Shown: one piece after another, positions 7,767 to 18,434 of the stretch | Numbering within the stretch: the first letter of the stretch is position 1 | How the letters are laid out: each line of letters begins with the position of its first letter | DNA from: Terriglobia bacterium | Lineage (GTDB): Bacteria > Acidobacteriota > Terriglobia > Terriglobales > Acidobacteriaceae | Length of the DNA stretch: 64,000 bases | Direction of reading: 5' to 3' | Assembly: GCA_020073185.1 (NCBI GenBank) | Contig: JAIQFT010000018.1 | Location: 1-64,000 of the forward strand | Translations under genes and position numbers: made by a program | Notes under the pieces: model-generated | Seen by the model: only the letters and a program-made list of their open reading frames with translations | What the model was told of the DNA's origin: nothing | The model's database searches: none

Positions 7767-7952
7767 TTACGAGGTGAGCGCGGGTAACATATAAGTTGCT
7801 CCGGGGGCAAGTGCACCGGTCACCAATGCTTGTGATACGCTCCGAAATGGAACTGCACCGGTGAAGGTACTGATCAGTGCCCCAGTGAACCGTCCCTTGA
7901 CGCGGCCGAACACCGTCACCAACGTGGGGTCGAGGTGCGGCGTCCGTGGCAT
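7767..7952 (-). CDS. Small hypothetical ORF downstream of NUDIX gene
   Basis: This 61-codon frame starting MPRTPHLDPTLV lies 10 bases after the NUDIX stop codon on the same strand. No family, signal peptide or convincing ribosome site is seen. The composition is moderately protein-like (few rare residues, hydrophobic alternation), but it may be a chance frame. Confidence 0.25.
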   Translation of the reverse strand: MPRTPHLDPTLVTVFGRVKGRFTGALISTFTGAVPFRSVSQALVTGALAPGATYMLPALTS

Positions 7953-7962
7953 GGCGGCCTCG

Positions 7963-8430
7963 CTAAGGTTCCGGATGAGCCGCCAGATATCGCTGTGCAA
8001 GCTTCACCACGTCGCGCTCGCCACGGTAGCTGAGCTTGCCCGGGGCCTCATCCAAGGGGAGCCAGAGGGACTGGCGGACTTCGCGCCGCATCGCCGGGGT
8101 AATGTGGCCGATGCGCCCGCTGCGGTACATCAGCAGGAAAAAGCTGACGCTCTTGAACACGCGCTCGCGGCCGCCCCAGGAGCGAATGTAGATGTACTCG
8201 ATATCGGTGAGCTTGGAGAGCAGGTCGGCCTCCACACCGGTTTCTTCGCGCACCTCGCGGACTGCCGTTTCCTCCGGCTTTTCCCCTTTGTCCACGTTGC
8301 CCTTGGGCAGTGCGAGCACGCTGGCGGGAGCGCCGGGTTTACGCCGGCTCTGCGGCTCGATCACGGCCACCCACCACCGTTCCTGCATGCGGCGGAGGAC
8401 CACGCCTCCGGCAGAAAATTCGCGCACCAT
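7963..8430 (-). CDS. NUDIX hydrolase
   Basis: This 155-residue enzyme should hydrolyse a nucleoside diphosphate linked to another moiety. The complete Nudix box is present at about residues 45-67: GNVDKGEKPEETAVREVREETGV fits G-x5-E-x7-REUxEExGU. The N-terminus EFSAGGVVLRR is the usual first strand. Similarity in layout to diadenosine polyphosphate and (di)nucleotide clean-up enzymes is likely, but the substrate is unknown. It is divergent from the patatin gene at 8581. ATG at 8430 is chosen over an in-frame TTG one codon earlier. Confidence 0.88.
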   Translation of the reverse strand: MVREFSAGGVVLRRMQERWWVAVIEPQSRRKPGAPASVLALPKGNVDKGEKPEETAVREVREETGVEADLLSKLTDIEYIYIRSWGGRERVFKSVSFFLLMYRSGRIGHITPAMRREVRQSLWLPLDEAPGKLSYRGERDVVKLAQRYLAAHPEP

Positions 8431-8580
8431 CAAAGAGTAGCCTCAGTAACCTCGGGTATGGCGCGCGGTGACCACGGTATTCTGGCGTCGCCGGCTGCAC
8501 TTCTGAATCATGGGAACAGCACGGGGCATCATAGCCAATACAGCGTCCGCGTGGGGCCGGATGTACGCTGGATCATAGGT

Positions 8581-9486
8581 ATGTTACACAAAATAGCGCG
8601 CTCGGTTCGCGCGTTCGCGCGCGGGCTGAAACGCATCTCAGACTCGCCGCTTGCACCGGCGGCGCCACTACCACCTTCGGTCGGACTGGCGCTGGGCGGC
8701 GGTTTTGCCCGCGGCCTGGCCCACATCGGCGTGCTCAAGGTTTTCGAGCAAGAAGGTATTCCCGTCAACTTCATCGCCGGTACGAGCGTGGGCTCGGTGA
8801 TCGGCGCGGCATACTGCAGCGGCATCTCCGCCAAGGAACTGGAGGAGATGGCAGCCCGGGTGCGCTTTCGGGATTTCGCGCGCTGGACGATCTCGCGCTA
8901 CGGTCTGGCCAGCAACGATCGCATGGCGACGTTTCTCGGCAAGATGCTGAAGAGCCGCACGTTTGAGGACCTAAAGATTCCCTTGGCTGTGGCCGCCACC
9001 GATTTTGCCAGCGGGGAAGGAGTGGTTTTCCGCGCCGGGCCGCTGGTGGACGCGGTGCGCGCCAGTTGCGCCTATCCCGGGATGTTCAGCCCGGTTAAGG
9101 TGGGCGGCCGCCTGCTGGTGGACGGCCTACTCGCGCACGCGGTTCCCACCGGTCCCTTGCGCGACATGGGCGCGCAGCGCGTCATTGCCGTCTACCTCAG
9201 CGCGCCCTGGGCGAGTGCGGATGGCCCACGACACATACTTGACGTCATCGGGCAGTGCTTCTCGATCGCGCAGTCGAAGATGTGCGGATTGTGGGAAGCC
9301 GCCGCCGACGTAGTGCTCCAGCCCGAAGTGCGCGGCTTCAGCTACGACCACTTCGAGCGCGCACCGGAATTGATTCGGGCGGGTGAGGTAGCAGCCCGTG
9401 CCGCGCTGCCCGCGATCAAGCAGTGGTTCGGACCGCCGGAGCCGGTGACGCTGACAACCCCGGTGAAGGCGCCCTCGCCGGCTTAG
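8581..9486 (+). CDS. Patatin-like phospholipase (RssA-type)
   Basis: This 301-residue serine acyl hydrolase has the patatin elements: the oxyanion loop LALGGGFARGLAHIGVL at about residues 38-55, the nucleophile elbow GTSVGS, and the Asp of the catalytic dyad in VDGLLAHAVP. Bacterial members of this size (RssA/YchK) act on lipids or lysophospholipids in the cytoplasm; substrate unknown. A frame remains open back to 7861, but only the ATG at 8581 gives the normal family N-terminus, and the upstream part overlaps the NUDIX gene on the other strand. Confidence 0.9.
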   Translation: MLHKIARSVRAFARGLKRISDSPLAPAAPLPPSVGLALGGGFARGLAHIGVLKVFEQEGIPVNFIAGTSVGSVIGAAYCSGISAKELEEMAARVRFRDFARWTISRYGLASNDRMATFLGKMLKSRTFEDLKIPLAVAATDFASGEGVVFRAGPLVDAVRASCAYPGMFSPVKVGGRLLVDGLLAHAVPTGPLRDMGAQRVIAVYLSAPWASADGPRHILDVIGQCFSIAQSKMCGLWEAAADVVLQPEVRGFSYDHFERAPELIRAGEVAARAALPAIKQWFGPPEPVTLTTPVKAPSPA

Positions 9487-9550
9487 ATAACAGGCTCGAC
9501 AGCGGCGCTGATCTCGGCGGCATCCGCGGTCTCCGACTCTTCCAGGAGAG

Positions 9551-10414
9551 TTACGAAGGCTGCTTGTTTTCTCGCAGCAACTCTTGGAATTCCTTGCGGG
9601 TCAATTGCTCGTGGGTAGCGAACCATCGCAAGACCGCGCTGCCGAGCTGGATTGCGGCAGCGGACCCAGCCGGTGCGGAGGTCGCCGTAGCGGCCGCCCT
9701 CTGAGGCTCCCCGCTGAGTTCAGCAATCGCCTGGCGGAGCTTCTCCATCTCGCCGGGCGGGACATCGGTGAATTCCACTCCCATACCCATGTTGAGCTGG
9801 GCCATGCGGACGATGGCCGGCAAACTCAAGGCATGGCCGCTAAAGTTGATGTCGAGGCGGATCGGGGTGCCGACGCGCATGGGCGACATCATTTCCACAT
9901 AGCAGCCGCACATTGAAATATCCAGGACGCGGCCTTCCGAACCGAAATGGCTGTTTGACTCGCGCACGCTGGCAATGCCGGCGCAATTGTAGCGTGGGTA
10001 TCGCCTCCGTTCGCCCTGGCGACGATCGCCTGCACGACGCTCCGCTCCATGCGTCGATGACGCCGCAGATTGCACTGCAGGCGGCGGCGAGTAGGTGTCA
10101 ACCTCATCGTGTATGCCCGCCGAGGGTGGCAAATGATCGCCAAAAAGCAGCCTGGCCCCTTCCACACCCTCCAATCCCAGCGTGGCAGTGTCCTTTTCCA
10201 TCCAGACAACGCGGTAGCGCCCCCGCTTATCTTTGTATTGCACCCGCACGATGTCGCCAGGGCCGCGGACGCAACGAATTCCCTTGAGCCGGATGCCACA
10301 CCAACTGATGTCCACTGTTTTCGCCTTCTGCACAAACGGGTCGCCATTCATGTCGAAGCCGGAAACGGACACGGGCAACTCGATCTGCAGCCGCTTGCCT
10401 TTTCGCGCACCCAT
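9551..10414 (-). CDS. Protein with two PilZ domains
   Basis: The 287-residue protein contains two PilZ-type barrels: the first at about residues 5-90 (KRLQIELPVSVSG ... VDISWCGIRLKG), the second at about 130-245 (GERRRYPRYNCAG ... LDISMCGCYVEM). PilZ domains bind cyclic di-GMP through RxxxR and (D/N)xSxxG; the second domain has RRYPR and DISMCG, the first has DISWCG but no clear RxxxR, so only the second is confidently a binder. A Pro/Ala/Arg-rich linker joins them. It probably relays c-di-GMP level to motility, adhesion or envelope functions; no effector domain is attached. The tail after about 250 is Ala-rich and variable. Confidence 0.85.
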   Translation of the reverse strand: MGARKGKRLQIELPVSVSGFDMNGDPFVQKAKTVDISWCGIRLKGIRCVRGPGDIVRVQYKDKRGRYRVVWMEKDTATLGLEGVEGARLLFGDHLPPSAGIHDEVDTYSPPPAVQSAASSTHGAERRAGDRRQGERRRYPRYNCAGIASVRESNSHFGSEGRVLDISMCGCYVEMMSPMRVGTPIRLDINFSGHALSLPAIVRMAQLNMGMGVEFTDVPPGEMEKLRQAIAELSGEPQRAAATATSAPAGSAAAIQLGSAVLRWFATHEQLTRKEFQELLRENKQPS

Positions 10415-10554
10415 CGACGTTGCCCCTCAGTGCTGGCGTCAGCCGTCGTCGAGATCGACGCCAGCACAAAACCGCCAAAAGTATCAACCGTTTTATTGAC
10501 CCGGCAAATCTGGGCGGATAGATTTAGAATATTCCCATCGTTCAGGTTACTGCC

Positions 10555-11157
10555 GTGAAATCTTATCGTTCTGCGCGGGTAGTACTGGAGGCCGTGGAGC
10601 AAGTATTGGCGCCCAAACCCCGGCTTGCCTCGCGTGGGCGGCTGCCGCTGCGCGAAATCCGCGGCGCGCAGAATCCCAAGTCGCCGTTGGACGCGGTCGC
10701 CGGGCTGCTGCAAAGCTCGCGGCAATACTTCGCGGTCACGATCTATCTGGCGACGGGCGAAGGCCTGCTGCGGGTCGCCTCGGCGGGACCTGCGCCGCGC
10801 TGCGACTGCATGCGCGTGGGCGAGGGCAATGTCGGCGAGGCGGCGAAAACCGGTAGGGCGAAGGTCGTGCCCGACGTCAGCCGCGATCCGCAGTACTTCC
10901 AAGTTTTCCGCGAGACCCGTTCCGAGTTGGTCACGCCCATCAAGATCGGCACGCACGTGATCGGCGTGATGGACGTTGAAAGCGACCGCCGGAACGCGTC
11001 TGCCTACGAAGAACGCGTTCTGCTGTATGAAGTCGCCAGCGTGCTCGCGCAATTCCTCAGCGGACGCGGAAAATACCTAGTGATGCAGTCCGGCCACCCT
11101 CAAACCGAAAGGCAGGTGCCTTTGCGCCCCGCCGCAGGAGACAGAGTCCGTTCATGA
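10555..11157 (+). CDS. GAF domain protein
   Basis: This 200-residue protein contains one GAF domain at about residues 45-170: ITIYLATGEGL-like strands, DCMRVGEGNVGEAAKTGRAKVVPDVSRDPQYF, then SELVTPIKIGTHVIGVMDVESDR. That is the standard small-ligand or free methionine sulfoxide reductase-type GAF wording, but with no output domain. The catalytic cysteines of fRMsr cannot be assigned with certainty; DCMR has one suitably placed cysteine. It ends 4 bases into the transketolase gene (ATGA overlap), so it is translated with it and may sense a metabolite of that pathway. Confidence 0.82.
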   Translation: MKSYRSARVVLEAVEQVLAPKPRLASRGRLPLREIRGAQNPKSPLDAVAGLLQSSRQYFAVTIYLATGEGLLRVASAGPAPRCDCMRVGEGNVGEAAKTGRAKVVPDVSRDPQYFQVFRETRSELVTPIKIGTHVIGVMDVESDRRNASAYEERVLLYEVASVLAQFLSGRGKYLVMQSGHPQTERQVPLRPAAGDRVRS

Positions 11158-11993
11158 GCACCCTGGTGGAGCCGATTACCAACCTCAAGCAGGTCGCCAA
11201 CCGCATTCGTATTGAAATCGTGAAGATGATTGGCGCGGCCGGCAGCGGTCACCCGGGCGGATCGCTCTCCGCGGTGGAGTTGCTGGTCGCGCTTTATTTC
11301 CGCGTGCTGCAGCACGATCCCCAGCGCCCCGACTGGCCCGAGCGTGACCGCTTCGTGCTCTCCAAGGGACATGGCGTTCCCGTGCTCTATGCCACGCTGG
11401 CCGAGGCCGGCTATCTCGACCCGGCCCTGCTGTCCACGTTGCGCAAGCTGGGGTCGCCGCTGCAAGGTCATCCCGACAAGCGGATGCTGCCGGTTTTGGA
11501 AGCCTCCACCGGATCGCTGGGGCAGGGAATTTCCATTGGTATCGGCATGGCGCTGGCGGCGCGTCTGGACAAGCGCGACTGGCACACCTTTGTCATGGTC
11601 GGCGACGGTGAAATCCAGGAAGGGCAGATCTGGGAAGCCGCCATGTACGCGGGTTTCCACCGCCTCTCGAACCTGACCGTGATCGTGGACTACAACCAGC
11701 AGCAACTCGACGGCTTCCTCGTTGACATCCTCGATCCCGCGCCGGTCGCGGAAAAATTCCGCTCGTTCAACTGGAACGTCATCGAGATCGATGGCCACGA
11801 CCTGGAGCAATGCATTGCCGCCCTGCAGCAGGCGCGCGCCGGGCTGACTTCGCGTCCCACGGCGGTGATTGCCCATACCATCAAGGGCAAAGGCGTGTCG
11901 TTCATGGAGAATAATCCGGAGTGGCACGGCATGGCGCCGAAAAAAGAACAGGTCGAGGCGGCGCTGAAGGAGCTGGAGGCCAACGCGCGGTGA
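11154..11993 (+). CDS. Transketolase, N-terminal subunit
   Basis: This is the thiamine-diphosphate-binding half of a split transketolase (279 residues; intact enzymes are about 660). GAAGSGHPGGSLSAVELLVAL and the DPQRPDWPERDRFVLSKGH loop are family signatures, and VGDGEIQEGQIWEA is the ThDP/Mg motif GDG-x(about 25)-N, with VDYNQQQLDG supplying the asparagine. The enzyme transfers two-carbon units in the pentose phosphate pathway. It overlaps both neighbours by 4 bases, so GAF protein, N-subunit and C-subunit form a coupled operon. Confidence 0.93.
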   Translation: MSTLVEPITNLKQVANRIRIEIVKMIGAAGSGHPGGSLSAVELLVALYFRVLQHDPQRPDWPERDRFVLSKGHGVPVLYATLAEAGYLDPALLSTLRKLGSPLQGHPDKRMLPVLEASTGSLGQGISIGIGMALAARLDKRDWHTFVMVGDGEIQEGQIWEAAMYAGFHRLSNLTVIVDYNQQQLDGFLVDILDPAPVAEKFRSFNWNVIEIDGHDLEQCIAALQQARAGLTSRPTAVIAHTIKGKGVSFMENNPEWHGMAPKKEQVEAALKELEANAR

Positions 11994-12979
11994 AGACCAC
12001 GAGTAACAAATTCGAGCTCAAGATGGGCGTAGCCACGCGCGAGGCCTACGGACAGGCGCTGGTGGAGTTGGGCCGGGCCAATCCCAACGTGGTTGCCCTC
12101 GATGCCGACCTCGCCAAGTCCACCTACAGCGCGAAATTCGGCAAGGAATTTCCCGACCGCTTCTTCACCGTCGGCATCGCCGAGGCCAACATGGTCGGCA
12201 TGGCGGGCGGACTGGCGCTCAACGGAAAAATTCCCTTTGCGTCGTCCTTCGCTGTCTTCCTCATGGACAAGGGCTACGACCAGTTGCGCATGTCGGTGGC
12301 GTACCCGCACGTTAACGCCAAGTTCGTCGGCTCGCACGGCGGCATTTCCATTGGCGAGGACGGCCCCAGCCAGATGGCCGTCGAAGACCTCGCGCTGGCC
12401 TGCGGCTTGGCCGGGTTCGTGGTGCTCATACCTTCCGACGAGTTTTGTGCTCGCGCCCTGGTGCACCGCATGGCCGAGTGGAATGGCCCCTGCTACATGC
12501 GCACCGGACGCCCCAAGGCGCCTATCCTTTACACCGCAGAAGATAAGTTTGAAATCGGCAGAGCCAAGCAACACGGAGTTGGACGCGACGTCGCCATCGT
12601 CGCCTGCGGCTTGGAAGTCGGTTACGCGTTGCAAGCCCAGGCGCAACTGGAAGACGAGGGCATTTCCGCGCGCGTGCTCGACATGCACACCGTCAAGCCG
12701 CTTGACGATGAGGCTGTGGCCGGCGCGGCGCGCGAGTGCGGCGCCATCGTTACCGCCGAGGAGCATCTGCTCGACGGCGGCCTGGGCGCGCAGGTGGCGA
12801 AATCCGTCGCCGCTTCGCATCCCGTGCCCATGGAGTTCGTCGGCATCCAGAATACCTATGCCGAATCCGGCACACCCGACCAGTTGATGGAAAAGTACGG
12901 ACTGACTGCGCCGCACATCGTTTCCGCAGTGAAACGCGTCCTGAAAAGGAAAGAACCGAAGGCCATGGCACACATGTGA
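11990..12979 (+). CDS. Transketolase, C-terminal subunit
   Basis: This 329-residue partner holds the pyrimidine-binding and C-terminal domains. GVATREAYGQALVELGRANPNVVALDADLAKST begins the PYR domain, and FFTVGIAEANMVGMAGGLAL contains the catalytic glutamate (GIAEANM). The C-terminal domain has VDMHTVKPLD-like wording (LDMHTVKPLDDEAV) and EEHLLDGGLG. The GTG start at 11990 overlaps the N-subunit stop codon (GTGA). An ATG-started frame from 11921 would overlap the upstream gene by 73 bases and is rejected. Split transketolases are usual in Archaea, Thermotoga and Acidobacteria. Confidence 0.93.
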   Translation: MKTTSNKFELKMGVATREAYGQALVELGRANPNVVALDADLAKSTYSAKFGKEFPDRFFTVGIAEANMVGMAGGLALNGKIPFASSFAVFLMDKGYDQLRMSVAYPHVNAKFVGSHGGISIGEDGPSQMAVEDLALACGLAGFVVLIPSDEFCARALVHRMAEWNGPCYMRTGRPKAPILYTAEDKFEIGRAKQHGVGRDVAIVACGLEVGYALQAQAQLEDEGISARVLDMHTVKPLDDEAVAGAARECGAIVTAEEHLLDGGLGAQVAKSVAASHPVPMEFVGIQNTYAESGTPDQLMEKYGLTAPHIVSAVKRVLKRKEPKAMAHM

Positions 12980-13016
12980 CCTCGCTCGTCCGGCGGGGAA
13001 GTGCTAGGTTGGGATT

Positions 13017-13238
13017 GTGCTAAGGCGCGTGATACGAAAATGCACGCGAATTCACGGTGAAGAGCAGATCGCAAGCCTGATCGCCGCCGCCGGTGTCATC
13101 TGGGGGGTCAAGGTCGTCACCAGCGGCCCGCTGCCCGCGACGGCCATTGTCCTCCCTCTCGGGCCGCTGGGAACCTGCGGCGTCGGCATTCTCATTTGGC
13201 TTCACGCCAAGTGGAGACGCTCGCTGAAAAACGAGTGA
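13017..13238 (+). CDS. Small hypothetical membrane protein
   Basis: A GTG-started frame gives 73 residues with two probable membrane helices (SLIAAAGVIWGVKVV and AIVLPLGPLGTCGVGILIWL), a basic N-terminus (RRVIRKCTR) and a basic C-terminal tail. No family recognised. It follows the transketolase operon by about 40 bases on the same strand and is convergent to thiC. The start is uncertain because the ribosome site is weak. Confidence 0.45.
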   Translation: MLRRVIRKCTRIHGEEQIASLIAAAGVIWGVKVVTSGPLPATAIVLPLGPLGTCGVGILIWLHAKWRRSLKNE

Positions 13239-13278
13239 CCGGCCCCCAGGCGAGTCCCAATTCCCGCCAGGCTCAAGA

Positions 13279-13309
13279 CAAAACAAAAAGCCGCGAACAC
13301 CGCGGCTTT
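13279..13309 (-). terminator. Rho-independent terminator of thiC
   Basis: Read on the minus strand, a 9-bp stem (AAAGCCGCG/CGCGGCTTT, arms 13287-13295 and 13301-13309) with a 5-base loop is followed by TTTTTGTTTTG. It lies about 30 bases past the thiC stop codon. Confidence 0.8.
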
Positions 13310-13338
13310 GGTTTCCTCTGCGGCCTGAAGCCTGTCGC

Positions 13339-15445
<2,107 letters not shown>

Positions 15446-15449
<4 letters not shown>

Positions 15450-16156
15450 GCCTTTCGCAACCAACGATAACTGATCCGGAATCCGCGCCCGCCATCGTCC
15501 TCAGCGAGGTCACCAAACTGTACGGGCGCTTTGCCGCCCTGCGCGGCGTCAGCGCCGAGTTCGTGTCTGCCCGCCTCTATCTTGTACTTGGCGACAATGG
15601 GGCAGGGAAGTCGACTCTGCTGCGCGCCATCGCCGGCCTGATGCGCCCCTCACGCGGCACGGTCAGCGTGCTCGGCTCCTCGCTACCGCGTTCCGTCGCC
15701 GCCCAGATTGGCTACATGGCGCACGCCCCGCTGCTCTACGACGAAATGGACGGCATGGAGAACCTGCGCTACTTCGCGCAACTCTATGGCATCCGCGGCG
15801 ACGAGCGCTGCGCCGAGGTCATGCGCGCCGTCGGCCTTGATCCCGCTCTCCCGCGCCGCGTCGGCCAGTATTCACAGGGCATGCGGCAGCGGCTGTCGCT
15901 GGCCCGCGCCATCCTCAATAACCCCGTCGTGGTCCTGCTCGATGAGCCCTTCTCCAACGTGGACATCGTGTCCGCCCGCGAGATGGTCCGCCTGCTTGGC
16001 GAAATGCGCGACGCCGGGAAAGCGGTTTTTGTGGTAACCCACCAGCCCGCCCTGCTCGACGGCGTGGCCGACGAATCCATCTTCATGGACGCCGGCGTGA
16101 TCACCGAGCGCCGCACCCAGGTTCGCGACGAGCTGCCTTCGCCGAGGGTTTCGTGA
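15446..16156 (+). CDS. ccmA: Heme ABC exporter ATP-binding protein CcmA
   Basis: CcmA is the ATPase of the CcmABCD complex that releases holo-CcmE from CcmC. The 236-residue product shows Walker A GDNGAGKST, the signature YSQGMRQRLSLARA and Walker B VVLLDEPFSNVD, followed by the switch histidine in FVVTHQ. The GTG start at 15446 overlaps the ccmE stop codon, which is more economical than a longer ATG-started frame from 15320 that would run inside ccmE. It overlaps the next gene by 4 bases. Confidence 0.92.
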
Positions 16157-16668
16157 ACACCGTGCTCATTGCTCTCCGGGCCGTCGTGGTAGTGTGCCTG
16201 TTCGTATGGCTGTGGGCCTGGGTCGCGCTGGGCCTTCGCTCCTACGACCCGCGGTTCAGGCTCACGCTACCTGACTGGACCGGACTGCTGGCGGTTCCCG
16301 TCATGCTCGCCGGCGCGGCGATTGGGCTGACGTGCGTCGCCACGTTCGTCTTCCGCGGCCGCGGCACTCCGGCGCCCTTTGATCCGCCACGCCAGTTTGT
16401 TGCTGTTGGACTGTACCGCTACGTGCGCAATCCCATGTACATCGGCGGCTCAGTGCTGCTGGCGGGCTTTGCGCTCTTCCTTCGCTCCGGTGCAGCCCTG
16501 CTGTTTTGTCTGCCATGGCTATTGCTGGGTCACATTTTCGTCTTGCTCTACGAAGAACCGACGCTGCGGAGAAAATTCGGCGCCACCTATGAAGAGTACT
16601 GCCGGACGGTCCCGCGCTGGATTCCGCGAAAACCCCGGCGCGGCGCCGATGCGGGAGGACGCCCATGA
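16153..16668 (+). CDS. ICMT-like integral membrane methyltransferase inside the ccm operon
   Basis: This 171-residue membrane protein has about four hydrophobic segments and the C-terminal signature of the isoprenylcysteine carboxyl methyltransferase / phospholipid methyltransferase group: VGLYRYVRNPMYIGG (RxxRNPMY) and a second SAM/substrate element near LYEEPTLRRKFGATYEEYCRTVPRWIP. Bacterial members methylate small molecules, phospholipids or unknown acceptors. It overlaps ccmA upstream and ccmB downstream by 4 bases each, which ties its expression to heme export. A role in cytochrome maturation is inference from location only. Confidence 0.82.
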   Translation: MNTVLIALRAVVVVCLFVWLWAWVALGLRSYDPRFRLTLPDWTGLLAVPVMLAGAAIGLTCVATFVFRGRGTPAPFDPPRQFVAVGLYRYVRNPMYIGGSVLLAGFALFLRSGAALLFCLPWLLLGHIFVLLYEEPTLRRKFGATYEEYCRTVPRWIPRKPRRGADAGGRP

Positions 16669-17342
16669 GCGCGTTCCTTCCCGTCCTCCGCGTCACCCTG
16701 GCCAAGGACATGCGCCTGGAATGGCGCTCCAAGGACGCCATCAACTCGATGCTGTTTTTTGCCCTGCTGGTAGTGGTGATCTTCAGCTTTTCTTTCGACC
16801 TCACGGCCGAAGAATCCCGCCGCATTGCCGGCGGACTGGTGTGGGTAGCACTGCTGTTCGCTGCCGTGGTCGCGCTCAATCAGACCTGGGCGCGCGAGTT
16901 GCGCAATCAAGTGCTGGACGCCTACCGCGTATCCCCCGCGCCCGCCGAATCGCTGTTCCTGGCCAAGGCGATCGGCAACTTTCTCTTCGTCATCATCCTG
17001 GTGGCGCTGATGACGCCGCTGTTCGTCGTCTTCTACGACCTGCGCAGCGTCGGACCTGCCTATCAACTGGTTTTCGCCGCGGTGCTGGGGACTTGGGCGC
17101 TGGTGGTGAATGGCACGTTTTTCGCGGCGATGTCCATCCGTACCCGCAGTCGAGAAGTCATGCTGCCGCTGCTGTTGTTCCCCATCTCGATCCCCGCGCT
17201 GCTGGCCATGGTCGCGGCCACGACCGCCATTCTCACCGGCGACAACTCGCCCTACCTCCCGCTCGTCTTCCTCGCCGTGTACGATATAGTGTTCACCATC
17301 GTGGGATTTTTCCTGTTCGAAACGGTGTTGCACGCGGAATGA
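16665..17342 (+). CDS. ccmB: Heme exporter permease CcmB
   Basis: The 225-residue, six-helix membrane protein is the permease partner of CcmA. The N-terminus KDMRLEWRSKDAINSMLFFALLVVVIFSF is typical (KDLRxExRxK...), and the mid-section NQTWARELRNQVLDAYRVSPAPAESLFLAK matches CcmB proteins. Length is normal for the family. It overlaps ccmC by 4 bases (ATGA). Confidence 0.92.
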   Translation: MSAFLPVLRVTLAKDMRLEWRSKDAINSMLFFALLVVVIFSFSFDLTAEESRRIAGGLVWVALLFAAVVALNQTWARELRNQVLDAYRVSPAPAESLFLAKAIGNFLFVIILVALMTPLFVVFYDLRSVGPAYQLVFAAVLGTWALVVNGTFFAAMSIRTRSREVMLPLLLFPISIPALLAMVAATTAILTGDNSPYLPLVFLAVYDIVFTIVGFFLFETVLHAE

Positions 17343-18037
17343 AATCGGCCTTCTCCATCTTCGCCCTCATCACCCTCGCGCTGCTCTCCTATGGGCTCTA
17401 CCAGGGACTGATCGTCGCTCCCAAGGAAATGACCATGGGCGACGTGCAGCGCATTTTTTACTACCACGTGCCCTCGGCCTGGACGGCGTTCCTCTGCTTC
17501 TTCGCTAACTTTGTTGCCTCCCTCTGGTATCTAGCCTCGCGCAACTTGAAGGCCGATGCCGTTGCCCTCTCCACCGCGGAAGTGGGCGTGGTGTTTTGTA
17601 CGGTCGTGCTGGTCACCGGGCCCATCTGGGCGAAGCCGATATGGGGCATCTGGTGGACTTGGGACGCGCGCCTCACCTCCACCCTGGTTCTCTGGCTCAT
17701 CTACGTCAGCTACCTGCTGCTGCGCCGCTATTCGACCGCCGGGCAGAACCCTGTGCTCGCCTCGGTGCTCGCTATTTTCGGCGCGGTTGACGTGGTCTTC
17801 GTCTACATGGCCATCCGCTGGTTCCGCACCCAGCATCCGCAGCCGGTGATCGGCGGCGGCCAGGGTTCCGGCATTGATCCGCGCATGATGCAGGCCCTGC
17901 TCATCAACTGGTTCGGATTCCTGGCGCTCGCATTCCTGGTGCTCTGGATCCGCTACCGGCTCGAGCGGCTGCGCCAGCAGGTGGAAGAGGCGCACGCCAT
18001 GAGAGCGATCGCCGGCGTGAAAGGAGTAGCGCGATGA
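17339..18037 (+). CDS. ccmC: Heme-handling protein CcmC
   Basis: CcmC presents heme to CcmE from a tryptophan-rich periplasmic face. The 232-residue product has six probable membrane helices, the conserved tryptophan-rich loop WGIWWTWDARLTS at about residues 102-114, and flanking heme-ligand histidine regions (FYYHVPSAW; TQHPQP). The ATG at 17339 overlaps the ccmB stop; a much longer frame from 16379 is only an out-of-frame reading of ccmB. It overlaps ccmD by 4 bases. Confidence 0.93.
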   Translation: MKSAFSIFALITLALLSYGLYQGLIVAPKEMTMGDVQRIFYYHVPSAWTAFLCFFANFVASLWYLASRNLKADAVALSTAEVGVVFCTVVLVTGPIWAKPIWGIWWTWDARLTSTLVLWLIYVSYLLLRRYSTAGQNPVLASVLAIFGAVDVVFVYMAIRWFRTQHPQPVIGGGQGSGIDPRMMQALLINWFGFLALAFLVLWIRYRLERLRQQVEEAHAMRAIAGVKGVAR

Positions 18038-18153
18038 AATGGGTTTACGCCGCTTACGGCGCCGCCTGGGCGATCCACATCGTTTATCTGATCATTCTCA
18101 CCCGCGGCTACCAGCGCCTGCGCAACGATATCGATGACCTCAACCGCAGCTAA
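18034..18153 (+). CDS. ccmD: CcmD-like small membrane protein
   Basis: A 39-residue frame, MKWVYAAYGAAWAIHIVYLI followed by a charged tail, starts at an ATG inside the ccmC stop codon (ATGA). One membrane helix with a basic and then acidic C-terminus, and its place directly after ccmC, are what is expected of CcmD, which holds CcmABC and CcmE together. Sequence conservation in this family is low, so the call leans on size, topology and location. Confidence 0.75.
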   Translation: MKWVYAAYGAAWAIHIVYLIILTRGYQRLRNDIDDLNRS

Positions 18154-18233
18154 GCCGATTCGTCGCGAGCTGCGAATTCCGCGCGACACCGCTCCCGACT
18201 TGGGGTTAAAGTAGGGAGTATAGGGGTATTTTT

Positions 18234-18434
18234 GTGGGCGAAATCGGACTTCCCGAACTGCTGGTCATCTTCGGCATTGCCCTGCTGATCTTCGGCCCGC
18301 GCAAGATTGGCGAGCTGGGCAAAGGTCTGGGCGAAGGCATCCGCGGGTTCAAATCCGCGCTTTCTGGCGAAGAGAAGAAAGAGCCACCCAAGGATGAGTC
18401 CAAGCAAGAGCCTGTCGAAACCAAGCAGGCCTGA
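18234..18434 (+). CDS. tatA: Sec-independent translocase subunit TatA/E
   Basis: The 66-residue protein starts with the short hydrophobic helix GLPELLVIFGIALLIFGPRKI, the FGP hinge, an amphipathic helix (GELGKGLGEGIRGFKSAL) and a charged tail, the complete TatA plan. It forms the pore of the twin-arginine export system for folded proteins. GTG start; about 80 bases separate it from ccmD, so it may have its own promoter. No tatB or tatC is in the window. Confidence 0.92.
   Translation: MGEIGLPELLVIFGIALLIFGPRKIGELGKGLGEGIRGFKSALSGEEKKEPPKDESKQEPVETKQA

Noticed and set aside
7861-8580. 240-codon N-terminal extension of the patatin gene
   Set aside because: It overlaps the NUDIX gene on the other strand and patatin homology begins only after 8581.
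16379-17338. CcmC start far upstream
   Set aside because: This part is ccmB read in another frame; ATG 17339 overlaps the ccmB stop as in the rest of the operon.
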